Positions 46,034 through 56,008 of a DNA stretch of 64,000 nucleotides are shown here, one piece after another. This stretch comes from Sphingobacterium thalpophilum (GTDB taxonomy: Bacteria; Bacteroidota; Bacteroidia; Sphingobacteriales; Sphingobacteriaceae). Positions within the stretch are counted from its first letter, which is position 1; every line of letters starts with the position of its first letter. The position numbers and the translations under genes were made by a program. The stretch lies in NCBI RefSeq assembly GCF_901482695.1, contig NZ_LR590484.1:2294001-2358000 (forward strand). The letters are read 5' to 3'. Below the pieces are notes generated by a model, which saw only the letters and a list, made by a program, of their open reading frames with translations, did no database searches and had not been told where the DNA came from.

Positions 46034-47722
46034 ATGAATAAATCTTATGTCATCGGGGTGGATTACGGCAGCGATTCTGTCCGTTCTGTATTGGTCGATG
46101 CAGGTAATGGGGCGGAAATTTCGTCTTCCGTATTTTATTATCCACGTTGGAAAAAAGGCCTGTTCTGTGATGCGACCACTAGTCAGTTTAGACAGCATCC
46201 GCTTGATTACATCGAAGGCTTGGAAGCAACGATAAAGGATTGCCTGCAGAAATCCGGCGTGCCTGCTATTGGACAAGCCGTAAAAGCGATTTCTATTGAC
46301 ACGACCGGATCAACACCTGTCGCTGTGAATGAGCAAGGTGTTCCATTGGCTTTATTGGACGAGTTTAAGGACAATCCGAATGCGATGTTCGTCTTATGGA
46401 AAGACCATACTGCCGTTGAGGAAGCGCGTGAAATTAATCTATATAATGAAAATAGCGATGTGGATTACTTGAAGTATGTGGGGGGGATTTACTCCTCGGA
46501 ATGGTTCTGGGCCAAATTGCTTCATATTTTTAGGGTGGATAAGCAGGTGCGTCAGGCGACCTTTAGCTGGGTTGAACACTGCGATTACATCCCCTTTCTA
46601 CTGACTGGCGGTACCGATGCTGCAGCAATCAAAAGAGGAGTCTGTTCGGCAGGACACAAGTCTCTTTGGGCAGCTGAGTTTGGCGGTTTGCCTCCGAATG
46701 CATTCTTTTCAGGAATTGATCCCGTGCTGGACGGTCTTGTAGATCGCTTGTTTTCGGAAACTTACACGGCGGATCAGTCCGCCGGCAACCTTTGTTCAGA
46801 ATGGGCCTTACGTTTGGGACTCTCTACTTCCGTGGTGGTAGGCATCGGTGCTTTCGACTGTCACATGGGTGCTGTAGGTGGACAGATTGAACCTTATTAT
46901 CTCAGCAAGGTGATGGGTACTTCAACCTGCGATATGTTGGTGGCTCCAAAAGAAGATGTGCAGGACATTCTGGTGAAAGGCATATGTGGCCAGGTGGATG
47001 GTTCTATTATCCCCGGAATGATCGGGATGGAAGCGGGACAATCGGCTTTTGGTGACGCTTATGCTTGGTTTAAGCAGGTACTCTTGTGGCCAGCAAAAGA
47101 GCTGATCCCAGAAATGAATGGGATTCCTGAGGAGCAACGGGATCAGATGATTCAGGGGCTCGAGGAGCAGTTGCTGATCCGGCTGAGCGAAAAGGCGGCC
47201 GGGCTTTCGGTAAACCAATCTTCGGAGCTGGCGATGGACTGGTTTAATGGCCGGCGGACGCCCGATGCGGATCAGTCGTTGAAGGGGGCGATTACCGGAT
47301 TGCATCTGGGCACTGACGCTCCCCGTATATTTAGGGCGATTGTCGAAGCCACCTGTTTTGGAGCAAAGGCCATTGTGGACCGTTTTGTGGACCAGGGAAT
47401 CCCGGTCAGGGGACTGATCGGGCTGGGGGGAGTCGCTAAGAAATCACCTTTCATCATGCAGATGATGGCAAATGTGATGAATATGCCGATTAAGATTCAT
47501 AAAAGCGAGCAGACATGTGCAATCGGTGCGGCTATGTTCGCAGCCACCGCTGCAGGATTGTACAATAGGGTGGAGGATGCCATGCAAGCCATGGGCCAGG
47601 GCTTCGAACGTACTTATGTTCCTGAAGCGCAATGGGTGCCTATCTATGCTGCACGTTATGAGCGTTATAAAGCATTAGGTGGTTTTGTGGAGAGTAAAAC
47701 TGCCGTGGCCGATACTATTTAA
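46034..47722 (+). CDS. araB: L-ribulokinase
   Basis: 562 aa. FGGY carbohydrate kinase phosphorylating L-ribulose to L-ribulose-5-phosphate. The N-terminal ATP-binding VIGVDYGSDSVRSVLVDA, then FVLWKDHTAVEEA, VGIGAFDCHMGAVG, GTSTCDMLV and the C-terminal GLGGVAKKSPFIMQMMANVM are typical of AraB. The ATG at 46034 (MNKSYVIGVDYG) fits the family; the frame extends 14 residues upstream without support. It is first gene of the arabinose operon; araD starts 19 bp on. Confidence 0.96.
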   Translation: MNKSYVIGVDYGSDSVRSVLVDAGNGAEISSSVFYYPRWKKGLFCDATTSQFRQHPLDYIEGLEATIKDCLQKSGVPAIGQAVKAISIDTTGSTPVAVNEQGVPLALLDEFKDNPNAMFVLWKDHTAVEEAREINLYNENSDVDYLKYVGGIYSSEWFWAKLLHIFRVDKQVRQATFSWVEHCDYIPFLLTGGTDAAAIKRGVCSAGHKSLWAAEFGGLPPNAFFSGIDPVLDGLVDRLFSETYTADQSAGNLCSEWALRLGLSTSVVVGIGAFDCHMGAVGGQIEPYYLSKVMGTSTCDMLVAPKEDVQDILVKGICGQVDGSIIPGMIGMEAGQSAFGDAYAWFKQVLLWPAKELIPEMNGIPEEQRDQMIQGLEEQLLIRLSEKAAGLSVNQSSELAMDWFNGRRTPDADQSLKGAITGLHLGTDAPRIFRAIVEATCFGAKAIVDRFVDQGIPVRGLIGLGGVAKKSPFIMQMMANVMNMPIKIHKSEQTCAIGAAMFAATAAGLYNRVEDAMQAMGQGFERTYVPEAQWVPIYAARYERYKALGGFVESKTAVADTI

Positions 47723-47741
47723 TCTAAGAAAAATTCTGACT

Positions 47742-48434
47742 ATGTATAATTCGATCAAAGAAGAAGCTTACCACTGCAACATGGAGTTGCCCAAGCTTGG
47801 GTTGGTGCTTTTCACCTTCGGAAATGTGAGCGTCGCGGACCGTAGTAAACAGGTTTTTGCGATTAAACCAAGTGGTGTGCCCTATGAGAAGCTATCTCCC
47901 GAACAGATGGTCGTTGTTGACTTTGATGGCAATGTCATCGAAGGAGACCTCCGGCCCTCATCGGATACCAAGACCCATGCAGTCTTGTATAAACATTGGG
48001 AAGAAATTGGCGGTATTACCCATACGCATTCAACGTACGCCACGGCCTGGGCGCAAAGCCAGCGCGATATTCCCATTTTTGGTACAACACATGCGGATCA
48101 TCTGACGGTGGATATTCCCTGTGCTGCTCCAATGAGCGATGACATGATCGCTGGCAATTACGAATACGAGACGGGTTTTCAGATTATTAATCACTTTGCT
48201 GAACAGCAATTGGACTATCGGGAAGTGGAAATGATTCTCGTGGGAAATCATGCTCCTTTTGCCTGGGGCAAAGACGGGATGAAGTCTGTCTACAATAGCG
48301 CCGTATTGGAGCAGGTTGCCAAAATGGCGTTGCTGACTGAGCAGATCAGCCCGAGTGCTCCGCGGCTTAAACCTGCACTGGTCAAAAAACATTATGAAAG
48401 AAAGCACGGTAAAAATGCTTATTATGGACAATAG
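47742..48434 (+). CDS. araD: L-ribulose-5-phosphate 4-epimerase
   Basis: 230 aa. Class II aldolase fold converting L-ribulose-5-P to D-xylulose-5-P, which enters the pentose phosphate pathway. It has TFGNVSVADR, IKPSGVPYEKLSPEQMVVVD, the metal-binding His pair in ITHTHSTYA and a His in NHAPFAWG. The ATG at 47742 (MYNSIKEEAY) is the family start; a frame from 47679 overlaps araB. Confidence 0.96.
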   Translation: MYNSIKEEAYHCNMELPKLGLVLFTFGNVSVADRSKQVFAIKPSGVPYEKLSPEQMVVVDFDGNVIEGDLRPSSDTKTHAVLYKHWEEIGGITHTHSTYATAWAQSQRDIPIFGTTHADHLTVDIPCAAPMSDDMIAGNYEYETGFQIINHFAEQQLDYREVEMILVGNHAPFAWGKDGMKSVYNSAVLEQVAKMALLTEQISPSAPRLKPALVKKHYERKHGKNAYYGQ

Positions 48435-48476
48435 TCAACTGTATTGAGAAATTTATAGCTAATCTAAAATTTAAAA

Positions 48477-49979
48477 ATGTATATCAATTTAAAAGAACTA
48501 GAGGTCTGGTTTGTTGTTGGAAGCCAGGACTTATATGGTGAAGAAACCTTACGCCAGGTCGCTGTACACGCAGCGGAAATCGCCGAATATCTGCATAAGC
48601 ATGCTGCCATTCCGGTGTCTGTCAAGTACAAACCCATTGTAAAGAATACGGACGAAATATATGCTACATTAACTGCTGCCAATGAAGAGAAAAACTGTAT
48701 CGGAGTCATTACCTGGATGCATACCTTTTCGCCTGCAAAAATGTGGATCAGAGGCTTGAAAGCGTTACAGAAACCATTGTTGCACTTGCATACCCAATAT
48801 AATCAGGACATCCCCTGGAGTAGCATTGATATGGACTTTATGAACCTTAATCAAAGTGCTCACGGTGATCGGGAGTTTGGACATATCGTCAGCAGACTCA
48901 AGATCGGGCGTAAGGTTGTCACCGGCCACTGGCGGGATGAAGAGGTGCTGCAACGGATTCAGGTCTGGGCGCGTGCGGCGGCAGGCTGGCACGACTGGCA
49001 AGGAGCTAAATTTGCGAGATTTGGGGATAATATGCGTTATGTAGCTGTTACGGATGGTGATAAAGTGGAGGCGGAATCACAGTTTGGATTTTCGGTAAAT
49101 ACCTATGCCATTGGCGACCTGGTACAGATTATCAATGCCAGTACGGATCAAGAAATTCAGACCCTGCTGGATGAATATGAAGCTAATTATGAGCTGGCGG
49201 ATAATGTCAAAGCTGGCGGCGAGTTTCGCAGTAACCTCATTGAAGCTGCAAAGATAGAAATTGGTCTGCGTAAGTTTTTGCGTCAGGGAAATTTCAAAGG
49301 CTTCACCGACACATTCGAAGACCTCCATGGAATGGTGCAGCTGCCTGGATTGGCTGTACAGCGCCTGATGGCGGAAGGTTATGGTTTTGCAGGCGAGGGC
49401 GACTGGAAAACACCGGCCTTGGTGCGCGCTTGTAAGGTGATGGGCGCTGGTCTGCCGGGAACAACCGCATTTATGGAAGATTATACCTACCATTTTGATC
49501 CGCAGAATTCCATGGTGTTGGGATCCCATATGCTGGAAGTCGATCCGGCATTGGCCGCTGGAAGGCCACGTATAGAAGTGCACCCCTTGGGTATCGGAGG
49601 CAAAGCAGATCCTGCCCGTCTGGTTTTTAATGGACAGAGTGGTGATGCCCTGAATGCATCGTTGGTCGATATGGGCACTCGCTTCCGATTGATTGTTAAT
49701 AAAGTGCAGGGTGTCGAGGTAAAAGAAGATTTGCCCAAACTTCCTGTTGCGCGTGTCCTGTGGAAGCCGTTGCCGGACATGAAGACCGGATGCAGTGCCT
49801 GGATTGTGGCTGGCGGGGCACACCATACAGCCTATAGCTTGAATTTAACGCCGGAATATCTGGAAGATTTTGCACGCATCGCAGGACTGGAATATGTGTT
49901 GATCGATGAGAACACGACCGTAGCCAAACTTGAGGATCAACTGAAATGGAACGAACTCTATTATTTATTGAATAAATAG
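48477..49979 (+). CDS. araA: L-arabinose isomerase
   Basis: 500 aa, the E. coli length. Interconverts L-arabinose and L-ribulose with Mn2+. EVWFVVGSQDLYGEETL at the N-terminus, TWMHTFSPAKMWIRGL, the GYGFAGEGDWKTPALVRA segment with a metal-binding Glu, and the His-containing SHMLEVDP and EVHPLGIGGK are all as expected. It lies 42 bp after araD. Confidence 0.97.
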   Translation: MYINLKELEVWFVVGSQDLYGEETLRQVAVHAAEIAEYLHKHAAIPVSVKYKPIVKNTDEIYATLTAANEEKNCIGVITWMHTFSPAKMWIRGLKALQKPLLHLHTQYNQDIPWSSIDMDFMNLNQSAHGDREFGHIVSRLKIGRKVVTGHWRDEEVLQRIQVWARAAAGWHDWQGAKFARFGDNMRYVAVTDGDKVEAESQFGFSVNTYAIGDLVQIINASTDQEIQTLLDEYEANYELADNVKAGGEFRSNLIEAAKIEIGLRKFLRQGNFKGFTDTFEDLHGMVQLPGLAVQRLMAEGYGFAGEGDWKTPALVRACKVMGAGLPGTTAFMEDYTYHFDPQNSMVLGSHMLEVDPALAAGRPRIEVHPLGIGGKADPARLVFNGQSGDALNASLVDMGTRFRLIVNKVQGVEVKEDLPKLPVARVLWKPLPDMKTGCSAWIVAGGAHHTAYSLNLTPEYLEDFARIAGLEYVLIDENTTVAKLEDQLKWNELYYLLNK

Positions 49980-49985
49980 TAGGCT

Positions 49986-50025
49986 AATCTATCTATGCGA
50001 GCAGCATTGTTCGCATAGATAGATT
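49986..50025. other. Intercistronic hairpin between araA and the transporter
   Basis: A 15-bp perfect stem (49986-50000 with 50011-50025, 10-nt loop) starts 6 bp after the araA stop and ends 27 bp before the next ATG. GTGATAAATA follows instead of a U-tract, so it likely stabilises or processes the mRNA. Confidence 0.7.
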
Positions 50026-50052
50026 GTGATAAATAACCAATCTGGGAAAATT

Positions 50053-51753
50053 ATGGAAAAATTTGCATCTGTGGATTACATTATCTTTGTGATCTACTTC
50101 TTTGTTGTGGCGGGCTACGGCTATTGGATCTATCGCAAAAAAACGAATAGCCTGAGCAGTAGCAAGGATTATTTTTTGGCGGAAGGATCTTTAACCTGGT
50201 GGGCTATCGGATCTTCGCTGATTGCATCCAATATATCGGCTGAACAGTTTATTGGCATGAGCGGTAATGGTTTTGAAGTCGGTATTGCGGTTGCTGCCTA
50301 TGAGTTGATTGCTGCTGTCGCCTTGATCATTGTGGCCGTATGGTTTATTCCGGTTTATCTGAAAAATAAGATTTTCACGATGCCACAGTTTTTAAATAAC
50401 CGGTACAACGAAACCACGAGCCTGATCATGGCTATATTCTGGCTGTTTTTATATGTTTTTGTCAACCTTACATCAATCCTGTATTTAGGTGCAATTGCCA
50501 TCTCCAGCATGGCCGGTGGTGGTGATAGCTTTCACACTATTACAGTAGCCCTGGCCGTATTTGCCGTGATCATCACGTTAGGTGGAATGCGCGTGATCGG
50601 TTTTACGGATGTTATTCAGGTCATCGTGCTGATTGTCGGTGGTGTAGCGACCACATACGTTGCGCTAACGCTGGTCAGTGAGCATTTTGGACTAGGGAAG
50701 GACGTTCTGGCTGGATTCAATAAGCTCATGGAAGACTCGCCGAGCCACTTTAATCTTTTTGTTGAAAAGCCGGGACCGGGAGCGAGCCAGGAAGATATCA
50801 ATAAATACCTGATGTTGCCCGGGATAGGGATGTACCTGGCAGGTATATGGATCGTGAACCTCAACTACTGGGGCTGTAATCAGTACATTACCCAGCGTGC
50901 CCTGGGCGCCGATTTAAAGACTGCTCGGATAGGTATCTTATTTGCCGGCTTTCTGAAGTTGTTTATGCCCATCATCGTGATGTTACCGGGCATCGCAGCA
51001 TATGTCCTTTACAAAAATGGTGCACTACAGCAGGAAATGGCACCGGGGGGTGTTTTTCATGCCGATAACGCATACTCTGCGATATTAGGTTATTTGCCGA
51101 ATGGAATGAAAGGCCTGGCATTGGCGGCGCTAACGGCAGCGATAGTGGCAGGTCTGGCTGGAAAGGCTAATAGTATTGCAACCATTTTTACATTGGATAT
51201 TTTTAAAAAATACCTTAACAAAGAAGCCAGTGAAGCTAAAATGGTCTGGGTAGGGAAGATTACGATTGTGGTTTCGATCGTGCTTGCGGTATTGTTTACC
51301 TGGAATGACAGTTTAGGAATCGGTGGGGCTGGAGGCTTTACTTTTATACAGAAGTATACTGGATTTATTAGTCCGGGGGTGTTTGCAATGTTTCTATTGG
51401 GGATGTTCTGGAAACGAACTACGGGAGCCGCGGCGATTACCGGCTTAATTACCGGATTTGCATTATCCGTATTTTTTAATGAATTTGCAGTGAAGATTCT
51501 AGGCCCTGAAACTTGGTTATACACTGCTTTTCCCAATAAAGCCGGAGTTTATGAAATTCCTTTTCAGATCTGTATGGGATTAGCTTTTGTATTTACGATG
51601 GTTGCCATGGTCGGAGTCAGCTTGTTGGGACCGAAGGTGAATCCAAAAGCTTTTGTACTTGACAAGTCTATGTTTAAGGTAGAGCCGTCGGTATTGGCGC
51701 TGATCGTCGTTACCTTATTGTTGGTGACAGCGATATATGTGCGTTTCTGGTAG
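50053..51753 (+). CDS. Sodium/solute symporter (SSS family), probable L-arabinose transporter
   Basis: 566 aa, about 14 transmembrane helices. The SSS start YIIFVIYFFVVAGYGYWIYRKKT, then EGSLTWWAIGSSLIASNISAEQFIGMSGNGF, is the sugar-binding/Na+ region typical of SGLT-like proteins; NLNYWGCNQYITQRALGA and AALTAAIVAGLAGKANSIATIFTLDI follow. Inner-membrane sugar uptake is expected; arabinose as substrate is inferred from operon position, matching the araT gene of Bacteroides. The ATG at 50053 gives the normal N-terminus. Confidence 0.93.
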   Translation: MEKFASVDYIIFVIYFFVVAGYGYWIYRKKTNSLSSSKDYFLAEGSLTWWAIGSSLIASNISAEQFIGMSGNGFEVGIAVAAYELIAAVALIIVAVWFIPVYLKNKIFTMPQFLNNRYNETTSLIMAIFWLFLYVFVNLTSILYLGAIAISSMAGGGDSFHTITVALAVFAVIITLGGMRVIGFTDVIQVIVLIVGGVATTYVALTLVSEHFGLGKDVLAGFNKLMEDSPSHFNLFVEKPGPGASQEDINKYLMLPGIGMYLAGIWIVNLNYWGCNQYITQRALGADLKTARIGILFAGFLKLFMPIIVMLPGIAAYVLYKNGALQQEMAPGGVFHADNAYSAILGYLPNGMKGLALAALTAAIVAGLAGKANSIATIFTLDIFKKYLNKEASEAKMVWVGKITIVVSIVLAVLFTWNDSLGIGGAGGFTFIQKYTGFISPGVFAMFLLGMFWKRTTGAAAITGLITGFALSVFFNEFAVKILGPETWLYTAFPNKAGVYEIPFQICMGLAFVFTMVAMVGVSLLGPKVNPKAFVLDKSMFKVEPSVLALIVVTLLLVTAIYVRFW

Positions 51754-51788
51754 TCTTACAATACAATTGAAATAATAAATCAAACCAT

Positions 51789-52937
51789 ATGAATAAGAAA
51801 ATTATTGCTGCTTTGTTTGTCTGCGCTGTGCTGGCTTACGGATGTCAGTCTCCATCATCGCAAAATAAACAATCTGAAACGACGGTAGACACAGCTTCTA
51901 CTACAGCATTTGCTACGGAGATTGATGGCAAAGAGGTCAAATTGTTGCAGATCAAAAATGGGAAGCTGTCAGTGACATTGACAAACTATGGAGCCCGGCT
52001 GGTCAGCCTGAATGTTCCGGATAAAGAGGGAAACAGCAAGGATGTGATCCTGGGATATGATTCAGCTAAAGCGTATAAGGACAATTTCAACAATTTTTAC
52101 GGCGCTATCGTAGGACGCTATGGTAATCGTATTGGAAATGCTTCCTTTAAATTGAACGGGGTCACCTATTCGCTTGAAAAAAACGATGGTGAACAATCGT
52201 TGCATGGGGGTACTAATGGGGTATATAACAAGGTGTGGGACGTGGTCGAAAGTACACCGACGTCAGTCACCTTAGCTTATACTTCTCCTGATCAGGAAGC
52301 GGGGTATCCGGGCACAGTGAAAATGCAAGTGACCTATAGCCTACAGGAAAATGGTGGCCTTACTATCGATTACAGTGCAACGACAGATAAAGAGACGGTG
52401 CTAAATCTCACCAACCATGCTTATTTTAATCTCAATGGGGCAGGAGACCCGTCTATTCTGGATCATGAGCTTCAGATTGATGCCAAAGCGATTACAGAAG
52501 TTGATGCGACGTTGATTCCAACGGGAAAAAGCCTGCCTGTGAAAGGTACAGCGTTTGATTTCACCAAAGCAACAACGATAGGAGCGCGAATCGAAGATGA
52601 AAATGCACAGTTAAAGATCGGCAAAGGTTATGACCATAATTTTGAGCTAGATAAAAAAGACGGTTTTCAGAAAGTAGCAGCGGTATATGCGCCAAAGACG
52701 GGAATTGAAATGCAGGTGTATACGACCGAACCGGGCCTACAGTTTTATAGTGGCAATTTCATGAAGGACTCGGATCCGAAAGGAAAGGATGGACAAGCAT
52801 ACCCTTTCCGCTCGGCATTTTGTCTGGAAACCCAACATTTCCCGGACGCGCCCAATCACCCCAACTTTGCCTCTACAGTGCTAAAACCCGGAGATACCTA
52901 TCGTTCCAAAACAGAATATCGCTTTACAGTTAGATAA
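51789..52937 (+). CDS. Aldose 1-epimerase (mutarotase), lipoprotein
   Basis: 382 aa. Lipoprotein signal with lipobox AYGC (Cys19), then a Ser/Thr-rich linker and the galactose mutarotase fold. LTNYGARLVSLNVPDKEGN, GRYGNRIGNASF, QSLHGG with the first catalytic His, LTNHAYFNLNG with the second, and the late Glu in CLETQHFPD. It speeds anomer exchange of the imported sugar in the periplasm; arabinose is the likely substrate from context. It lies 35 bp after the transporter. Confidence 0.94.
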   Translation: MNKKIIAALFVCAVLAYGCQSPSSQNKQSETTVDTASTTAFATEIDGKEVKLLQIKNGKLSVTLTNYGARLVSLNVPDKEGNSKDVILGYDSAKAYKDNFNNFYGAIVGRYGNRIGNASFKLNGVTYSLEKNDGEQSLHGGTNGVYNKVWDVVESTPTSVTLAYTSPDQEAGYPGTVKMQVTYSLQENGGLTIDYSATTDKETVLNLTNHAYFNLNGAGDPSILDHELQIDAKAITEVDATLIPTGKSLPVKGTAFDFTKATTIGARIEDENAQLKIGKGYDHNFELDKKDGFQKVAAVYAPKTGIEMQVYTTEPGLQFYSGNFMKDSDPKGKDGQAYPFRSAFCLETQHFPDAPNHPNFASTVLKPGDTYRSKTEYRFTVR

Positions 52938-52949
52938 GAAAGGAAACAG

Positions 52950-53966
52950 ATGAAAGCAATCCAAATTGTGGCGCCGGGACGTATCGAGCTTATCGATTTG
53001 CCCATGCCCCCGTTGGGGGCTGGGCAAATACGGCTACGTGTACAGTATGTCGGGTTTTGCGGCTCCGATCTGAATACGTTTAAAGGCCTTAATCCGCTGG
53101 CATTAATGCCTGTCATTCCTGGTCACGAAATCGGAGCCGTTATAGACGATGTAGGTCTGGGAGTGCCTTCAAATTTTACTGCAGGTATGCCTGCGACGGT
53201 AAATCCCTACACAAGCTGTGGACAGTGTGCTGCTTGTGAAAATGGCCGCGCATATGCCTGTGAGTTTAACCAGACTCTAGGGGTGCAGCGCCATGGAGCG
53301 ATGGCGTCTTATATTGTAGTGCCCTGGGAAAAAGTAATTGTGGACGCGGCGATTTCAGTCCGTGATTTTGCGTTGGTAGAGCCGATGAGCGTGGGTTTCC
53401 ATGCTGTGGATCGCGGGGCAGTGACGGATAGTGATTGTGTTCTGGTGTTTGGCTGCGGTATGATTGGTGTCGGAGCGATTATTCGGGCGGCGAGGAGGGG
53501 AGCCTCTGTCATCGCCGTTGATGTGGGAGACGAAAAGCTGGCATTGGCCCGGCAGCTAGGCGCGGCCTATACTATTAATTCGAGTAAGGAGGACCTGGAA
53601 GGACGCATCGCGGCCATTACAGGTGGCCGTGGCGCGGATGTGGTCATTGAAGCAGTAGGGCGCCCTGAAACTTATACAGCATCCATCGCGGCAGCGGCTT
53701 TTACCGGAAGAGTGGTTTATATCGGCTATGCCAAAGAAAAGATCCCTTTCGAAACGCAGTTTTTTGTAAAGAAAGAGTTGGATATCAGAGGTTCAAGGAA
53801 TGCGACGGCATCCGACTTTAAGGCAGTCATGGCTTATTTAAAGACCGGTAACTGTCCGATAGATGAGCTGATCACTGCCGTGATTACGCCGGAGGAGGCC
53901 CAATCCGCCCTCGAGCGCTGGAGCAATAATCCCGGTGATGTATTCCGGATCCTGGTACAGTTCTGA
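52950..53966 (+). CDS. Zinc-dependent medium-chain dehydrogenase (polyol/sugar-acid type)
   Basis: 338 aa. Catalytic zinc ligands Cys37 (GFCGSD) and His59-Glu60 (PGHEIG). Structural zinc cysteines 90, 93, 96 and 104 (NPYTSCGQCAACENG). Rossmann motif VFGCGMIGVGAI. It resembles sorbitol/threonine/L-galactonate dehydrogenases; substrate not fixed. It lies 12 bp after the mutarotase at the end of the arabinose operon, so oxidation of a pentose, pentitol or derived alcohol is plausible. Confidence 0.88.
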   Translation: MKAIQIVAPGRIELIDLPMPPLGAGQIRLRVQYVGFCGSDLNTFKGLNPLALMPVIPGHEIGAVIDDVGLGVPSNFTAGMPATVNPYTSCGQCAACENGRAYACEFNQTLGVQRHGAMASYIVVPWEKVIVDAAISVRDFALVEPMSVGFHAVDRGAVTDSDCVLVFGCGMIGVGAIIRAARRGASVIAVDVGDEKLALARQLGAAYTINSSKEDLEGRIAAITGGRGADVVIEAVGRPETYTASIAAAAFTGRVVYIGYAKEKIPFETQFFVKKELDIRGSRNATASDFKAVMAYLKTGNCPIDELITAVITPEEAQSALERWSNNPGDVFRILVQF

Positions 53967-53997
53967 TCTTGTACATGCAATAGCAACAGTCTATAGG

Positions 53998-54028
53998 AGG
54001 CGGTTCCATTTTGGTAGCCGCCTTTTTA
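53998..54028 (+). terminator. Terminator of the arabinose operon
   Basis: A 6-bp GC-rich stem AGGCGG/CCGCCT followed by TTTTT, 31 bp after the dehydrogenase stop. Confidence 0.65.
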
Positions 54029-54050
54029 CTTGCTATTGCGCTTGTAACCG

Positions 54051-55961
54051 TTAGCCAAAGATGTTATTCGTAAATTTGAGCCGGATACCGGTCTGAAAAT
54101 TATTTATTGTTTTGAAGATCTCCTTTAATGTTGCTTTTTCAATCTTGGTAAGACTATCAATTGGGATGTAATTGTCGGGAGCCCGTTTGGAGATCCGGAT
54201 CTGATTGGCTTGGTTTTTTAGCCGTAATGACATCATATAATAATATGATTGATGCAGCTCGTCGTATTGTTCCTGAGTAAATATCCCCATATCCAGCAAG
54301 GCCTTTAAACGTCCACCCGTATTCTCTTCGTAGATCCGGTATTTGAGGGCATAAACACGGACCAGGTCAACAATGGGCGTCATTGCCTTTTTAATATTGA
54401 ACACCTCGGTGGTCCCTACAGTTTGCGTTTTGATGGTTTTAAAGAATGTCAGCGGCGGTTCGTATTGTAGCGCATTTTTGGCGATGAAAGCAAAAAAGCG
54501 ATCGTTTGGTTTTTGCAGTTCAATAGTCAGAAAATCCTTGAGCTGATCAATAATATCCTGGTCGCCATACAGGCGCCTGCAGTCAAAAAAGGTCGAAAAT
54601 TTAATTGCATTTTCAGGAATGCTTTCCTCAATCCATGTTTTGTAATTGTTTTTCCAGTGTGAAAGTGAATGCGTCCATTCGGGATTGCTGGCCATATACC
54701 CGCCAGTGCAATAACTAAACCCAATGGTATTTAAATGATCGGATACCAGACTGGCAAAACGCAGAAAATAGTCGCGTACACGTTCACGCTGTTCGTTAGC
54801 CTTGTCTTCGTAAATAATGGCGTTGTCCTGATCCGTCATTAACGTTTGTTCTTTACGGCCTTCGCTGCCTGTGACCATAAAGACAAATTTAGCTGGCGGT
54901 TCACCCATTTCTTTGATTACTTTTTCGATCACTTTTAAAGCAATGGTGTCGGCTACTGTCGTGATGACCTGATTGGCTATTTCAGCATGTACGCCTCTGC
55001 CCAGCAGCTGGTGAATAATTTCAGGTACGTTATTCCATTTGTCCTGCAGCTCGGCCAACGTTTCGGCTAATTTTACGGATTGAATAAATACCAACGGAGA
55101 CTGCCCTTGTTCGCTCAACAGTCTGTTTCTGCTTAAAAAGCCTACATAGCTTCCCTCTTTCTCAACGAGTAAGTATTTGGATTTGGTCCGGAACATCTTT
55201 AACACAGCTTCATAAAGATAAGCCTGATTTGAAATGCTGACAATGGGGTTGTCCATCACTTCAATAATGGGCCGGGAAGTATCTACCTGCTCAGCAATAA
55301 CGCGATCCCGTAATGTCATATCGGTGGCATAGCCAATGATCGAATGTTCGTCACGGATAAATATGCAGCTCACCTTTTCCACTGCCATTGATCGGGCTGC
55401 CAGGTAAATAGGTGTATCAGCACTACAAGACACAATATCTTTGTAAACAATATGTTCGATTTTACGTGAATAGAGCTGATCGGCTGCGAAATAACTTTCC
55501 TCAAAAGAAGCTGGAGATTTGACAAAGTGAGAAAATTCTTCATCTAGCATTCTTTTTCCAAAAGAATTGGTGAAAAACTGAAAGAATTCATCGTTAGCAT
55601 TACACAATTCGATAAAATTTTGGCGTGGTAATCGATAGATGACGGTGCCTTTCTTGGCGATGACAGACTTGAGCGCTTTCGTGCGGTTCAACAACACGGA
55701 TATTCCGCCAAAGCAATAGGGGCGGTGATGGATTTCGATCAACCTTTTGTTATCCGAGCTATCCAGAAAGAAGGTTTCATATTCCCCTTCTTCAATAAGG
55801 TCTACACCATCCATATCGGTAATATGTTGTCTGTATACGAGCGTGTCTTTGGAAAACCGATGTTCATGAAACATATCGACAAGGCTCTGTAAAACCGTCT
55901 CGGGCAGTACCTGAAAGGGCTGCGTAGCGCGTAGTAGGGATAAGATAACTTCTTTTTTCAT
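54051..55961 (-). CDS. cNMP-binding/CBS/DUF294 nucleotidyltransferase-like protein
   Basis: 636 aa. Cyclic-nucleotide-binding domain about 1-135; CBS pair about 165-290 (SCIFIRDEHSIIGYATDMTLRD, KYLLVEKEGSYVGFLSRNRL). The DUF294 nucleotidyltransferase-like domain follows with MVTGSEGRKEQTLMTDQDNA, where GS and DxD-type acidic residues fit the fold, and a helical DUF294 C-terminal domain. It is probably a cytoplasmic signalling protein. A DnaQ-like exonuclease gene lies 47 bp upstream on the same strand, a pairing also seen in other bacteria. Confidence 0.9.
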   Translation of the reverse strand: MKKEVILSLLRATQPFQVLPETVLQSLVDMFHEHRFSKDTLVYRQHITDMDGVDLIEEGEYETFFLDSSDNKRLIEIHHRPYCFGGISVLLNRTKALKSVIAKKGTVIYRLPRQNFIELCNANDEFFQFFTNSFGKRMLDEEFSHFVKSPASFEESYFAADQLYSRKIEHIVYKDIVSCSADTPIYLAARSMAVEKVSCIFIRDEHSIIGYATDMTLRDRVIAEQVDTSRPIIEVMDNPIVSISNQAYLYEAVLKMFRTKSKYLLVEKEGSYVGFLSRNRLLSEQGQSPLVFIQSVKLAETLAELQDKWNNVPEIIHQLLGRGVHAEIANQVITTVADTIALKVIEKVIKEMGEPPAKFVFMVTGSEGRKEQTLMTDQDNAIIYEDKANEQRERVRDYFLRFASLVSDHLNTIGFSYCTGGYMASNPEWTHSLSHWKNNYKTWIEESIPENAIKFSTFFDCRRLYGDQDIIDQLKDFLTIELQKPNDRFFAFIAKNALQYEPPLTFFKTIKTQTVGTTEVFNIKKAMTPIVDLVRVYALKYRIYEENTGGRLKALLDMGIFTQEQYDELHQSYYYMMSLRLKNQANQIRISKRAPDNYIPIDSLTKIEKATLKEIFKTINNFQTGIRLKFTNNIFG

Positions 55962-56008
55962 CTCGTTCTTTTTTGTTTTATCGCTGAAGAGCGCGACGTG
56001 TTGTCATA

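Noticed and set aside
49077..49826. 249-aa open frame antisense to araA
   Set aside because: It lies wholly within a clear araA gene, has no recognisable domain, and its composition follows from the opposite strand.
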